Positions 1 through 8,789 of a stretch of DNA of 64,000 bases are shown here, one piece after another (the stretch's first letter is position 1; every line of letters starts with the position of its first letter). Location of the stretch: positions 20,139 to 84,138 of the forward strand of contig JAVJRN010000074.1 of the NCBI GenBank assembly GCA_040218415.1, in the 5' to 3' direction. This DNA is from JAVJRN01 sp040218415. Its GTDB lineage: Bacteria; Bacteroidota; Bacteroidia; Cytophagales; Cyclobacteriaceae. A program made the translations under genes and the position numbers. The notes under the pieces were generated by a model that saw nothing but the letters and a program-made list of their open reading frames with translations, made no database searches and was not told the DNA's origin.

Positions 1-288
1 TCAACAGGGACGACAGGATCTCATGTGGAAAAAGCGGGACTCAAAGTCCATCGATTTCTCTCAGGTCCGCTAGGTGGAGATGCGCAAATAGCCGCTCTTG
101 CTGCAGAGAAAAAAGTCAATGTGGTGATATTTTTTCGTGATCCGATGGACAAACACCCTCACGAACCAGATGTGCAAATGCTGATGAGATTGTGCGACGT
201 GCACAATATCCCACTCGCTACAAATCCCGCTACCGCTGATTTAATATTGAAAAGCTTATTGAGGATAAAAGAAGATAGCGAGGAATAA
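1..288 (+). CDS. mgsA: Methylglyoxal synthase, C-terminal part (5' end outside window)
   Basis: Converts dihydroxyacetone phosphate to methylglyoxal plus phosphate in the cytoplasm, a bypass of lower glycolysis. The frame is open from the first base and opens with STGTTG, the phosphate-binding loop of the family. GPLGGD follows and carries the catalytic aspartate. FFRDPMDKHPHEPDV and NIPLATNPATADLIL further on match the conserved C-terminal half of E. coli MgsA. About 95 codons are present, so roughly the first 50 residues are missing to the left. The identification is secure from these motifs. Confidence 0.93.
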   Translation, partial: STGTTGSHVEKAGLKVHRFLSGPLGGDAQIAALAAEKKVNVVIFFRDPMDKHPHEPDVQMLMRLCDVHNIPLATNPATADLILKSLLRIKEDSEE

Positions 289-442
289 AAATTTTGTGAT
301 ACCAAGCGGCTAGAAGCCTGGCAAAAAGCTATTTCCGCTGTTGCTATTTCAACCCGACAGATTCAAAATAAATTTGGATTTCGATTCCGGCCTTTTACAG
401 AACTACCATTTTTAGAGGCACAGTCTCAGCAATTCTTGCAGA

Positions 443-1729
443 TCAGACCATTAAAGCACCTGCAATGGCTGCTGTCATCATCGTGGCTAAAGTGGCAGCC
501 AATAATGCCCTGAAACCCAACCTTGAGATATTTCCTTGCTGAGAAGGTGCCATTCCTCCTATGCCTCCAATTTGTATAGCTATAGAACTGAAGTTAGCAA
601 AACCACATAAGGAATAAGTGGCAATAATTATTGATTTCTGACTCAACGCTCCGGAGGCAACAAATTCTGACAAGCCTAAATAAGCAACAAATTCATTCAC
701 CACTATTTTCTGTCCTAGCAAACTACCCACCTGAAGCGATTCATCCCATGACACCCCAATAAAAAACGCAAATAATCGAAATACTTGACCCAGAAGGTAT
801 TCTAAACTTAAGCCCTGAAAGCTTCCGTCTGTAGAAGAAATTATTATTTCGTTAAGACCTATTAAAGATCCAACTGAAAGCAAAATGTAATTCAAAGCCG
901 CAATTAATGCAATAAAAGCCAATAACATGGCGCCAATATTCAATGCTAATTTTAAACCCTCCGATGCACCCTGCGCAAGTGCGTCCACCAAATTGACCCC
1001 TAAAGAATCTGTGGACACAGTTAAATCCTTATTAATCTTTTCCTTAAAAAGCTCAGGAATCATGATCTTTGCCATTACAATAGCGGCTGGCGCATTCATA
1101 ATAGACGCGCTGAGTAAGTAACTCGCATATTTTTCCTGCTCAACAGGATCTGATCCACCAAGGAAAGCGACATAACCTGCAAGAACACCTCCTGCTATGG
1201 TAGCCATTCCACCCGTCATTAGGCACATTAGTTCAGATCGTGTCATTTTCGGAACAAAAGGTCTGACCAATAGAGGAGCTTCAGTTTGTCCCAAAAATAT
1301 GTTTCCCGCAGCAGATAAAGCTTCCGCACCAGATAAACGCATCGTTCTCGCCATAATCCAAGCTATGCCTTTGACCACTACTTGTAGAGCTCCAAGATAA
1401 TAAAGCCCTGTCGTGAGCGTGGAGAAGAAAATAACAGTAGGAAGTACTTGAAACGCAAAAATGAATCCGAAACTTTCCGCATTCATTAAGTCACCAAAGA
1501 GAAATGATGCACCATCGGCTGAAAAGCTCAAGAGCACAACAAACTGTTTACTTACCCAACTAAATGCGGTCTTTACAAAGCCTACCTTGGTGATTAATAA
1601 CCCAAAAACTACTTGTAGCGCTAAGCCAGTCGCGACGAGCCTCCAGTCAATTTTTCGCCTATTTACAGAAAAAATAAATGCGATAGCGACTAAGAATATT
1701 AGCCCAATAGAGGCTCTAAGAATGTCCAT
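443..1729 (-). CDS. nupC: Concentrative nucleoside transporter (NupC/CNT family)
   Basis: A 428-residue polytopic inner-membrane protein that would import nucleosides with Na+ or H+. The length is that of bacterial NupC. Visible family features are an N-terminal hydrophobic helix, GQTEAPLLVRP near residue 148 (the CNT substrate-site signature) and VVNEFVAYLGL near residue 345 (the second half-site). It is the last gene of a tight minus-strand run etfB-etfA-bfn-nupC, with only 4 bp to the preceding stop, so it is probably cotranscribed with the electron transfer flavoprotein genes. Na+ versus H+ coupling cannot be read from the sequence. Confidence 0.92.
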   Translation of the reverse strand: MDILRASIGLIFLVAIAFIFSVNRRKIDWRLVATGLALQVVFGLLITKVGFVKTAFSWVSKQFVVLLSFSADGASFLFGDLMNAESFGFIFAFQVLPTVIFFSTLTTGLYYLGALQVVVKGIAWIMARTMRLSGAEALSAAGNIFLGQTEAPLLVRPFVPKMTRSELMCLMTGGMATIAGGVLAGYVAFLGGSDPVEQEKYASYLLSASIMNAPAAIVMAKIMIPELFKEKINKDLTVSTDSLGVNLVDALAQGASEGLKLALNIGAMLLAFIALIAALNYILLSVGSLIGLNEIIISSTDGSFQGLSLEYLLGQVFRLFAFFIGVSWDESLQVGSLLGQKIVVNEFVAYLGLSEFVASGALSQKSIIIATYSLCGFANFSSIAIQIGGIGGMAPSQQGNISRLGFRALLAATLATMMTAAIAGALMV

Positions 1730-1733
1730 GAGG

Positions 1734-2330
1734 TTAGTTTCGCTTGTTTATTTCGTCTCGAATTTTGGCTGCTTTTTCATAATCCTCAGCCGCGAGCGCT
1801 TCATCAAGCATTGTATTCAATTTATCCATGGATAAATCACCAAGTTTTTTGGATTTTGGTTCTGGACTCTCCGATGAACTAAATTTTGTCTTAATGTCTG
1901 TTACCTCATCGTCATCATCCGCTAGCACAATGCCCGCCTCAGTCATTATACTTTCCATGGAAAACATATCAACTCCGAATCGCAAGCCTATGGCTATAGC
2001 ATCTGAAGGTCGAGCGTCTATTTCTATCACGATCCCGTCTTTTTCACAAACAATTTTCGCGAAGAAAACACCTTCTTTTAGATCTGAGATGACAATTTCT
2101 TTGACTTTAAAATCAAAATTTATGGCAAAAGATTTAAATAAATCATGAGTCATCGGTCGATTAGGTTCTATCTTTTCGATTTCGATTGCTATAGCTTGAG
2201 CCTCGAACATTCCAATGATGATTGGAAGTCGCCTATTACCGCCAACTTCTCCTAATACAAGTGCAAAGGAACCAGATTGGGATTGACTACTAGACAATCC
2301 CAATATTTCCATCTTAATTTTATCAGCCAT
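1734..2330 (-). CDS. Bifunctional nuclease family protein (DUF151) with C-terminal UVR motif
   Basis: A 198-residue cytoplasmic protein. Residues 1 to about 135 form a BFN/DUF151 domain, with LPIIIGMFEAQAIA and RPSDAIAIGLRFG as its hallmark blocks. The last 35 residues (LDEALAAEDYEKAAKIRDEI) are a UvrB/UvrC-type UVR coiled coil, separated by a serine/proline-rich linker. The family name comes from a plant protein with reported DNase and RNase activity; the bacterial role is not settled. It lies 3 bp after etfA and 4 bp before nupC, an operon position that ties it to the ETF genes but does not reveal a function. Confidence 0.9.
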   Translation of the reverse strand: MADKIKMEILGLSSSQSQSGSFALVLGEVGGNRRLPIIIGMFEAQAIAIEIEKIEPNRPMTHDLFKSFAINFDFKVKEIVISDLKEGVFFAKIVCEKDGIVIEIDARPSDAIAIGLRFGVDMFSMESIMTEAGIVLADDDDEVTDIKTKFSSSESPEPKSKKLGDLSMDKLNTMLDEALAAEDYEKAAKIRDEINKRN

Positions 2331-2333
2331 TAA

Positions 2334-3287
2334 TTACTGTTGTGCCTTGATTGCCGCAGTTAGTTTAGGAATAACTTCGAAAGCATCCCCTACGATCCCA
2401 TAATCTGCTGCCTTAAAGAAAGGCGCTTCCGGGTCTTTATTAACTACTAAAATATATTTTGAGGAGTTAACACCTGCTAAATGCTGAATGGCTCCTGAGA
2501 TTCCGACAGCCACATACAAAGATGGACTTACCTTCACTCCTGTTTGACCAACGTGTTCATGGTGCGGCCTCCAATCCATGTCGGAAACTGGCTTAGAACA
2601 ACCTGTAGCTGCGCCAAGAGTTTTGGCTAGCTCTTCAATCATTCCCCAATTTTCAGGACCTTTAAGTCCTCGTCCTCCAGAAACCACGATATCAGCCTCA
2701 GGCAACAATACATCACCAGTAGCCTTGTCTTTGGAGGTAACTTTTACTTTAAAATCACTTTCTGCTAACGTCGGAATAAATGTCTCAACTGAAACAGCAG
2801 CTCCATCTTCTTTTATTGCTACCGCATTTTTCTTCAGTACCAATATTTTTTTATCCCCTTTTAACTCAGCGATGGCGAAAGCTTTTCCTGTATAAATACT
2901 GCTTTTTACTTGAAAACCTGCCGTGGTATCTGGCAATTCCGTCACATTAGCCAAAAGTGAGGCTCCTGTTTTGATGGAAACTCTAGCGGAAACTGGGTCT
3001 CCAAGAGAAGATTTCGCTAAAACCAGTAACTGACTTCCTTCTTTACTCATCGCTTCGGCTATTGCAGAAGAATAAGCCATAATGTTAGCTGAGGCCAACT
3101 GATCATCCGTAACATGCAAAAGCTTAGTGGCACCAGCCGCGCCTATCTTTTCTAACTCTCCGTCATTCAAAGCGCCAAATGCAATGGCTACTACTTCAGA
3201 TTCAACTGCTGATGCATAAGATATCGCCTCTAATGATGATTTCTTTATACTTCCTTCGTCTAATTCAATAAATGCTAATGCTGACAT
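2334..3287 (-). CDS. etfA: Electron transfer flavoprotein alpha subunit
   Basis: FAD-binding subunit of the heterodimeric ETF, which carries electrons from acyl-CoA dehydrogenases to the quinone pool. The 317-residue length is typical. The C-terminal FAD domain shows VVSGGRGLKGPENWG near residue 200, CSKPVSDMDW, QTGVKVSPSLYVAVGISGA and the closing PFFKAADYGIVGDAFEV block, all diagnostic for EtfA. The start is 1 bp from the end of etfB (4026 to 3289), so the two subunits are translated together. The classic beta-oxidation type seems more likely than a bifurcating FixAB type because no ferredoxin-like partner gene is nearby; that is inference. Confidence 0.95.
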   Translation of the reverse strand: MSALAFIELDEGSIKKSSLEAISYASAVESEVVAIAFGALNDGELEKIGAAGATKLLHVTDDQLASANIMAYSSAIAEAMSKEGSQLLVLAKSSLGDPVSARVSIKTGASLLANVTELPDTTAGFQVKSSIYTGKAFAIAELKGDKKILVLKKNAVAIKEDGAAVSVETFIPTLAESDFKVKVTSKDKATGDVLLPEADIVVSGGRGLKGPENWGMIEELAKTLGAATGCSKPVSDMDWRPHHEHVGQTGVKVSPSLYVAVGISGAIQHLAGVNSSKYILVVNKDPEAPFFKAADYGIVGDAFEVIPKLTAAIKAQQ

Positions 3288-3288
3288 A

Positions 3289-4026
3289 TCAAATAACTTT
3301 TGCTTCGTTTTTTAAAAGATTGACTAATTCATCAAGGTTTTCGGCATCAATAATTTTAACGCCACCTTTAGCCGGTGGCAGTTCAAATTTTGATACGTCT
3401 ACTGCAGCTTCGTCGCTGGTAGGTTCGATTACATTGAGTGGTTTTGTTCTCGCACTCATGATGCCACGCATATTAGGTATTTTCCATTCTGCTATTGGCT
3501 CTTGGCAACCTGCAACAAATGGAAGTTCTAATTCCATATACTCTTTTCCACCTTCAATTTCACGAGCGATTTTGGCCGTTGTGCCTTCAATATCGAGTTT
3601 CATGACTGGAGAAACAGATGGCATACCTAAAAGTTCACCAACCATACCATGTACTTGGCCACCATTAAAATCAATAGACTCTCTACCCATAAGGATCAAG
3701 TCAAAATTTCCATCTTCAGCAACTTTAGCAATTTGCTTGGCCACAAAAAGGGCATCCTTCGGAAAAGCATTCACTCTAATTGCATCATCAGCACCTATGG
3801 CTAACGCTTTCCTAATAGTTGGTTCGGTTTCAGCTTCACCAACATTCAACACGGTAATTGAACCTCCTGTCTGTTCTTTCAGTTCTACTGCTCTAGCGAG
3901 AGAATAATCATCATAGGGACCGATGATAAATGAAACACCAGTTTTATCAAACTTAGTATCTCCATCTGTGAACGAAATCTTTGAAGTCGTATCCGGTACG
4001 TGGGTAATACAAACTAATATCTTCAT
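3289..4026 (-). CDS. etfB: Electron transfer flavoprotein beta subunit
   Basis: AMP-binding partner of EtfA in the soluble ETF heterodimer. The 245-residue protein begins MKILVCITHVPDT, the standard EtfB start. It carries IIGPYDDYSLARAVELKE, a DLILMGRESIDFNGGQVHGM-like block that matches the family's GKQ.ID..GQ signature, and the MLG-type loop VGELLGMPSVSPV. It is first in the etfB-etfA-bfn-nupC run. The promoter must lie in the 64-bp gap to the divergent TPR gene at 4091; no clear TAnnTTTG element stands out there. Confidence 0.95.
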   Translation of the reverse strand: MKILVCITHVPDTTSKISFTDGDTKFDKTGVSFIIGPYDDYSLARAVELKEQTGGSITVLNVGEAETEPTIRKALAIGADDAIRVNAFPKDALFVAKQIAKVAEDGNFDLILMGRESIDFNGGQVHGMVGELLGMPSVSPVMKLDIEGTTAKIAREIEGGKEYMELELPFVAGCQEPIAEWKIPNMRGIMSARTKPLNVIEPTSDEAAVDVSKFELPPAKGGVKIIDAENLDELVNLLKNEAKVI

Positions 4027-4090
4027 TAAATTTCTTTGATTTGGATTAATTAAAATAGGTCACGAATTTAGTAAATAAAAGGCAAACACT

Positions 4091-4417
4091 ATGGTCAATA
4101 AGGAGCGGATAGAGCAGTTAGAACAATATCTTTTGGCAGAACCAAACGATCCTTTTATAAAATATGCTTTAGCAATGGAATACATGGATGAGGATATTCA
4201 AAAAACGCTCGACTATTTTGAGAATCTTCTAAATAATCATGAAAAATACGTTGCAACATATTTTCATGCAGCAAGCTTATATGCCAGCGTGGGGGACATA
4301 GATAAAGCGGAAGAAACTTATAAAAAAGGAATAATTGTGGCCAGTGAACTTAAAGAAATGCATGCGCTCAAAGAATTGAAAGCCGCATTTCTCAATTTTC
4401 AAATTGAAAATGACTAA
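4091..4417 (+). CDS. Small tetratricopeptide repeat protein
   Basis: A 108-residue soluble protein made almost entirely of TPR helices: residues 10-40 (LAEPNDPFIKYALAMEY), 41-75 and 76-105 (YASVGDIDKAEETYKKGI is a good TPR consensus). There is no signal peptide. It is divergent from etfB and its last 4 bp overlap the stop of the oxidoreductase on the other strand. It should be a protein-interaction module; no partner can be named from context. Confidence 0.8.
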   Translation: MVNKERIEQLEQYLLAEPNDPFIKYALAMEYMDEDIQKTLDYFENLLNNHEKYVATYFHAASLYASVGDIDKAEETYKKGIIVASELKEMHALKELKAAFLNFQIEND

Positions 4418-5400
4418 TTGATCTTTACAATAATTTTCCCTCTATGATCTGGAGAAATAAAGCGCCTAAATGCTTCATAAACTTGATCTAAGTCGAAAAC
4501 TGCATCAATCACGGGTTTGATCTTATGTTCTTCTATGAACTTCACCATTTCAACAAACTCTTGGTCATTACCCATTGTGCTACCAAGTACAGAGATTTGA
4601 TTCCAAAATAATCTGAAAACATCAAAATCGTCAGGCCTTCCCGTGGTACTTCCGTAGAAAACCAGCTTTCCACCGGGTTTGATCAGCTTCATGTAATCCT
4701 TCAGTGAGCTACCGCCTGCACTGTCTATTATTACATCAAATCCTTTGGCCTCCTTCAATGCCGCCTTGGCCCATTCTGCTTCTTTATAATTGAACCCTCC
4801 CTTTGCGCCTGAGGACTTTGCCGCAGAAATTTTCTTTTTGTCGCTGCTTGTTACATAAACCTTCGCTCCCAATGCCAAACAAAAACTTAATGCAAACTGA
4901 GAAACCCCACCTCCTATTCCGGTAATCAGCACCGTTTGACCTTCAGTTACTTTAGCCTTTGTGAATACGGCTCTGTATGCGGTTAAACCTGCCAACGGCA
5001 ATGCGGCTGCCTCTTCGTAGCTCAGGTTCTCTGGCTTGGGTGCGAGTCTGTCTTCGTTTACGACAATATAATCTGCTAAGGTTCCATTTACCGGCATACC
5101 GAGTATTTGATACTTTTCGCCTTGATAATCAGGATTATCCCCCCAATTATTATTAGGATTGATGACCACTTCTTTGCCTAACCAGAACTCGCTACCTTGT
5201 TCAACGATACCACATCCGTCAGAACCAAGAATTACATTTTCTTTAATTCCTGGATATTTTCCCACTGTAATCCAGTAATCTCTCCTATTTAAGGCGGCCG
5301 CTTTTAACCTAATTAAACATTCTCCCTTTCCGACTTTGGGTAAAGCAACGTCGTTTAGTTGTAATGGAGGATCATCCTTTGTGAATATTGCAGCTTTCAT
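4414..5400 (-). CDS. Zinc-type alcohol dehydrogenase / quinone oxidoreductase (MDR family)
   Basis: A 328-residue medium-chain dehydrogenase/reductase. The N-terminal GroES-like domain has LKAAALNRRDYWITVGKYPG and LGSDGCGIV. The Rossmann domain starts with AAALPLAGLTAYRAVF and has a nucleotide loop, VLITGIGGGVSQFAL, with a serine/lysine after the second strand (TSSDKK) that suggests NADPH. The structural zinc cysteine cluster of true ADHs is absent, as in the quinone oxidoreductase/YhdH-like branch. It follows dnaB by 33 bp on the same strand and may be read through from it. The substrate is unknown. Confidence 0.85.
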   Translation of the reverse strand: MKAAIFTKDDPPLQLNDVALPKVGKGECLIRLKAAALNRRDYWITVGKYPGIKENVILGSDGCGIVEQGSEFWLGKEVVINPNNNWGDNPDYQGEKYQILGMPVNGTLADYIVVNEDRLAPKPENLSYEEAAALPLAGLTAYRAVFTKAKVTEGQTVLITGIGGGVSQFALSFCLALGAKVYVTSSDKKKISAAKSSGAKGGFNYKEAEWAKAALKEAKGFDVIIDSAGGSSLKDYMKLIKPGGKLVFYGSTTGRPDDFDVFRLFWNQISVLGSTMGNDQEFVEMVKFIEEHKIKPVIDAVFDLDQVYEAFRRFISPDHRGKIIVKIN

Positions 5401-5433
5401 AGATTGTCAGAATTAATTGGAATGGAATGTAAC

Positions 5434-6972
5434 CTAGAAAGGCATATCATTGTCATTCGACGGGGGCTTATTTGCCTTGCTTGGCATAGTTATGGTAAAA
5501 TCAGTATTGTCCGATTGAGGAAAACTATTGCCATAGTTGTCATTGGACATTACATCGAGATCTTCGAATTTGGTGAATTTACCAATAAATTTCAATTGTA
5601 CGTTTTCTAGTTTACCATTTCTGTGTTTTGCAATGATGACTTCCCCTGTTCCAGCGAGTGGCATACCATTCTCATCTTGGTCAATACCATAATACTCTGG
5701 TCGATAAAGGAACATCACCATATCGGCATCTTGCTCAATGGAACCTGACTCCCTAAGGTCAGATAATTGAGGTCTTTTGTCACCCCCACGTGTTTCTACC
5801 GCTCTACTTAGCTGAGAAAGTGCAATTACAGGAACGTTCAATTCCTTTGCTATACCTTTCAATGCCCTGGAAATAGAAGCAATTTCCTGCTCTCGGTTAC
5901 CTCCCCCTCCGCCTTTGGAAGTATCCCCTGTCATTAGTTGCAAGTAATCAATAATGATTAATGAAACGCCATGTTGCGCAACCAATCTTCGGCTTTTCGC
6001 ACGTAACTCAAGGATACTCAACCCTGGGGTATCATCCAAAAATATGGGTGCTTCCGAGAGTTTGCTCGTTTTATGTAAAAGCTGCTCCCACTCATAATCA
6101 GCCAAGTCACCCTTTTTGATCTTTTCACTTTCTAGCTCTGCCTCAGCAGATATCAACCTATTCACCAACTGAATAGACGACATTTCCAACGAAAACAATG
6201 CGACAGGCTTACCAAAATCCACAGCAGCATTTCTCAATGCCGAAATCACAAAAGCTGTTTTACCCATACCAGGTCTTGCAGCAATAATGACCAAATCGGA
6301 AGGTTGCCAACCAGAAGTCACTCGATCCAACGCAGTAAAACCCGATGGTACACCAGTTAATCCATCTTTTTGATCTTTTTTCTTTTCAATTTGCTCAATC
6401 GCCTGATGAAGCAAAGAGCTCATCTTATCGTAATTCTTACGAATATGTGCTTCTGAAACGTCAAAAAGTGCTTGTTCAGCCTTGTCTAATAATTTAAATA
6501 CGTCGGTCGTATCTTCATAAGACTCTTGTTGAATTTCTCCAGAAATCCTAATTAATTCCCGCTTGATGGATTGCTCCGCAATAATTCGGGCATGATACTC
6601 GATGTTCGCTGCAGAGTTGACTTTGGAAGTAAGGTCAGAAACGTAATATGCCCCTCCAACAATTTCCAACACACCATTTTTTCTAAGCTGGTGTACTACC
6701 GTTTTAATATCAACTGGCTCACTATTGTTGAAAAGTTGCACGATAGCTTCAAAAACATGTCTATTCGCGTCTTTATAAAAGCTATCTGGCTTTAGAATTT
6801 CAATTACATTGGTCAATGCGTCGCGCTCAAGCATCAACGCACCCAGTACGGCCTCCTCAACTTCAATGGCTTGTGGTGGCATTTTTCCTAATTGCTCGGA
6901 CAAACCTGAATTAGAAAACCTTCTTAATTTATTTCCGCTTCTTGCGATACTTGTTTTTTCTCCACTTTCCAT
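5434..6972 (-). CDS. dnaB: Replicative DNA helicase DnaB
   Basis: Hexameric 5'-3' helicase that unwinds the fork and recruits primase. Of the 512 residues, about 30-135 form the N-terminal collar domain (PPQAIEVEEAVLGALMLE) and about 205-470 the RecA-like motor, with Walker A RPGMGKTAF near 233, Walker B LIIIDYLQLM, and the H4 DNA-binding block DLRESGSIEQDADMVMFLYR. The C-terminal tail is acidic (NDNDMPF), like that of SSB. No intein is present; one is common in some DnaB genes. Its upstream spacer carries three DnaA-box sequences (see 7078-7199). Confidence 0.97.
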   Translation of the reverse strand: MESGEKTSIARSGNKLRRFSNSGLSEQLGKMPPQAIEVEEAVLGALMLERDALTNVIEILKPDSFYKDANRHVFEAIVQLFNNSEPVDIKTVVHQLRKNGVLEIVGGAYYVSDLTSKVNSAANIEYHARIIAEQSIKRELIRISGEIQQESYEDTTDVFKLLDKAEQALFDVSEAHIRKNYDKMSSLLHQAIEQIEKKKDQKDGLTGVPSGFTALDRVTSGWQPSDLVIIAARPGMGKTAFVISALRNAAVDFGKPVALFSLEMSSIQLVNRLISAEAELESEKIKKGDLADYEWEQLLHKTSKLSEAPIFLDDTPGLSILELRAKSRRLVAQHGVSLIIIDYLQLMTGDTSKGGGGGNREQEIASISRALKGIAKELNVPVIALSQLSRAVETRGGDKRPQLSDLRESGSIEQDADMVMFLYRPEYYGIDQDENGMPLAGTGEVIIAKHRNGKLENVQLKFIGKFTKFEDLDVMSNDNYGNSFPQSDNTDFTITMPSKANKPPSNDNDMPF

Positions 6973-7077
6973 ACTGTAATGAAATCTCCGCCTTTGAATT
7001 AAAGGGCAAACGTAGTTATAAAGTCGGCCTAAGAAACGAATGGCATGTTATTAGTTCTAAATAACATTTCAACATAC

Positions 7078-7199
7078 TTATCCACAATTACTCTTGACGT
7101 TTCAAATTAATCCTAGTATTTTCATTTTTGAAAGGAATAATTCCGCAATCGAGCGAAAAACAAGCTAATTGTTTTAAGTTGTCCACATTGTTATTCACA
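7078..7199 (+). promoter_or_regulatory. Cluster of three DnaA-box-like 9-mers upstream of dnaB
   Basis: TTATCCACA lies at 7078-7086 and TTATTCACA at 7191-7199; both are exact matches to the TTATNCACA consensus. TTGTCCACA at 7179-7187 has one mismatch. All are on the same strand inside the 292-bp AT-rich spacer between dnaB and the divergent gene at 7265. They may be DnaA control of dnaB or part of a replication origin; the sequence alone does not decide. Confidence 0.6.
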
Positions 7200-7213
7200 T
7201 GTTTAAGGCATAA

Positions 7214-7244
7214 TTTGCTCCTGTAGCTTTTTAACTTATTTTTG
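7214..7244 (+). promoter_or_regulatory. Bacteroidota-type promoter for the 7265-8619 pair
   Basis: TTTG at 7214-7217 and TATTTTTG at 7237-7244 are separated by 19 bp, fitting the Bacteroidota sigma-A -33/-7 consensus (TTTG, then TAnnTTTG). The predicted transcript start is about 7251, giving a leader of about 14 nt before the ATG at 7265. Confidence 0.6.
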
Positions 7245-7264
7245 AGGCTTACCCTAAACCCATT

Positions 7265-7822
7265 ATGGCAATCGACATTAATCTAATTCGCAATAAACAA
7301 AGAATTCTTATTACAGGAAACAGCGAAGTTTCAGCAATTATCGAAATGATCCAACATGTTTTTGAATATGTAAAAAAGGATTTTAGTCTATTTCACGAAA
7401 AAACCGGAAATGCCCCGATTTTATTTCTTGCTGCCTCGGAAGAAACAGAAATCGAACCTGGCGCCTTTGCAAAATTCGAACCCCACATCTTATTGATTCA
7501 TGGAATAAAGGAAAAAGGAATGCCAGCAGGATACACCTCTTTTGAAAGTTACATTGCACAGTTTGAAGATGCGGCTGACATGCTTCCCAAAGCTGGCTCA
7601 TATATTTACAATGAAGATGACGATGTGGCCAACATGATTGGGACTAAGGCGCGCGAAGATGTGAATAACATAAAATATAAGAAGTTAACTGATAAAGATT
7701 TACCTGTTTATCTCAGAGATAGAGACGCTGCATTTATCGAGCATGCCAGTGCCGTCCATGCACTCACCAAGCGAGTAGGCATTACATCAGAAAAATTTTT
7801 CGAAGCACTTTCAAAAAAATAA
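7265..7822 (+). CDS. Mur-ligase-like (Mpl-type) central domain without nucleotide site
   Basis: A 185-residue cytoplasmic protein that reads as a relic of the ATPase domain of a Mur ligase, closest in pattern to Mpl (UDP-MurNAc:tripeptide ligase). ITGNSEVSAIIEMIQHVFEY stands where Mur ligases have the ITGTHGKTTTTSMI P-loop, and the GKT lysine/threonine are gone. Further on, FEPHILLIHGI, TSFESYIAQFEDAADMLP and GSYIYNEDDDVANMI follow the order of the Mpl middle domain. The N-terminal UDP-binding and C-terminal ligase domains are absent. It overlaps the exonuclease start in TAATG, so the two are translationally coupled. ATP hydrolysis is unlikely; a scaffold or substrate-binding role is inference. 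Confidence 0.6.
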   Translation: MAIDINLIRNKQRILITGNSEVSAIIEMIQHVFEYVKKDFSLFHEKTGNAPILFLAASEETEIEPGAFAKFEPHILLIHGIKEKGMPAGYTSFESYIAQFEDAADMLPKAGSYIYNEDDDVANMIGTKAREDVNNIKYKKLTDKDLPVYLRDRDAAFIEHASAVHALTKRVGITSEKFFEALSKK

Positions 7823-8619
7823 TGAAACTAAATCTTAAAAACCCACTTGTAGTATTTGACTTAGAAACTACTGGAACCAGTATTTCTCATGATCGTATTG
7901 TTGAAATGGCACTAATCAAGGTCATGCCTTCTGGTGAAATTGAAAAGAAAGAACGAAGAATTAACCCTACTATACCCATACCTACAGAAGTAAGTCTTAT
8001 TCATGGAATTTACGACGAAGACATAAAAGACGAGCCCACTTTTAAGCAAGTGGCGAAATCACTCGCGCAATGGCTGGAAGGCTGTGACTTATCAGGGTTT
8101 AATATTTTAAAATTTGACGTCCCAATGTTGGTCGAGGAATTCCTAAGAGCGGATGTTGACTTTGACATTGAACATAGAAAACTTATTGACGCACAAAAAA
8201 TCTTTCATATGATGGAAAAAAGAAATCTTTCTTCCGCCTTGAGATTTTACTGTGATAAGGAATTGGTGGGTGCCCATGGTGCACTTGCAGATACAGAAGC
8301 AACGCTCGATGTACTCTTGGCACAAGTAGAAAAATATGACGGTCAAGAAATGACCGACTTACTTGGAAATAAACTTGGGACTGTGCAAAATGATATGAAT
8401 GCCTTACACAACCTGACCAATGGGAAAATGGTTGATTTGGCAGGAAGAATGGTATATAAAGAGGACGTGGAAGTATTCAACTTCGGCAAGCATCGGGGAA
8501 AACCAGTGTTAGACGTATTGAAGAAAGAACCAAGCTTTTACGACTGGATGATGAGAGGCGATTTTCCGTTAGATACCAAAAGAAAGCTAACGGAAATCAG
8601 ACTGAGAAATTTCGGCTAA
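7822..8619 (+). CDS. DnaQ-like 3'-5' exonuclease with C-terminal FGKHRGK domain
   Basis: A 265-residue DEDD-type exonuclease. Exo I is VFDLETTGT at residues 9-17 (D and E metal ligands), Exo II is SGFNILKFDVPML near 95, and Exo III is HGALADTEATLDVL near 152, whose H and D make it the DEDDh class. After residue 205, FNFGKHRGKPVLDVL and PSFYDWMMRGDFP form the small C-terminal domain found in ExoX-like and DUF3820 proteins. It is not fused to a polymerase and could trim DNA or RNA as a separate nuclease. It shares a TAATG junction with the Mur-ligase-like gene upstream. Confidence 0.9.
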   Translation: MKLNLKNPLVVFDLETTGTSISHDRIVEMALIKVMPSGEIEKKERRINPTIPIPTEVSLIHGIYDEDIKDEPTFKQVAKSLAQWLEGCDLSGFNILKFDVPMLVEEFLRADVDFDIEHRKLIDAQKIFHMMEKRNLSSALRFYCDKELVGAHGALADTEATLDVLLAQVEKYDGQEMTDLLGNKLGTVQNDMNALHNLTNGKMVDLAGRMVYKEDVEVFNFGKHRGKPVLDVLKKEPSFYDWMMRGDFPLDTKRKLTEIRLRNFG

Positions 8620-8789
8620 AACAAGCCAAATCAGAAGGTCAAATACTACTCCAATAGATTGTTCTTATAACAGGTCTGCCATTTCCTTGTTAACTTAGGA
8701 GACTAATTCAAAGAAAAGTTCAATAGTCATTGATCTTAGTAACGATGCGATCATTACTCAAATAGTTCAATGCTATCTTAATAATCATT

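Noticed and set aside
289..442. Gene or RNA in the mgsA-nupC gap
   Set aside because: Convergent 154-bp spacer with no coding frame of note and no strong hairpin.
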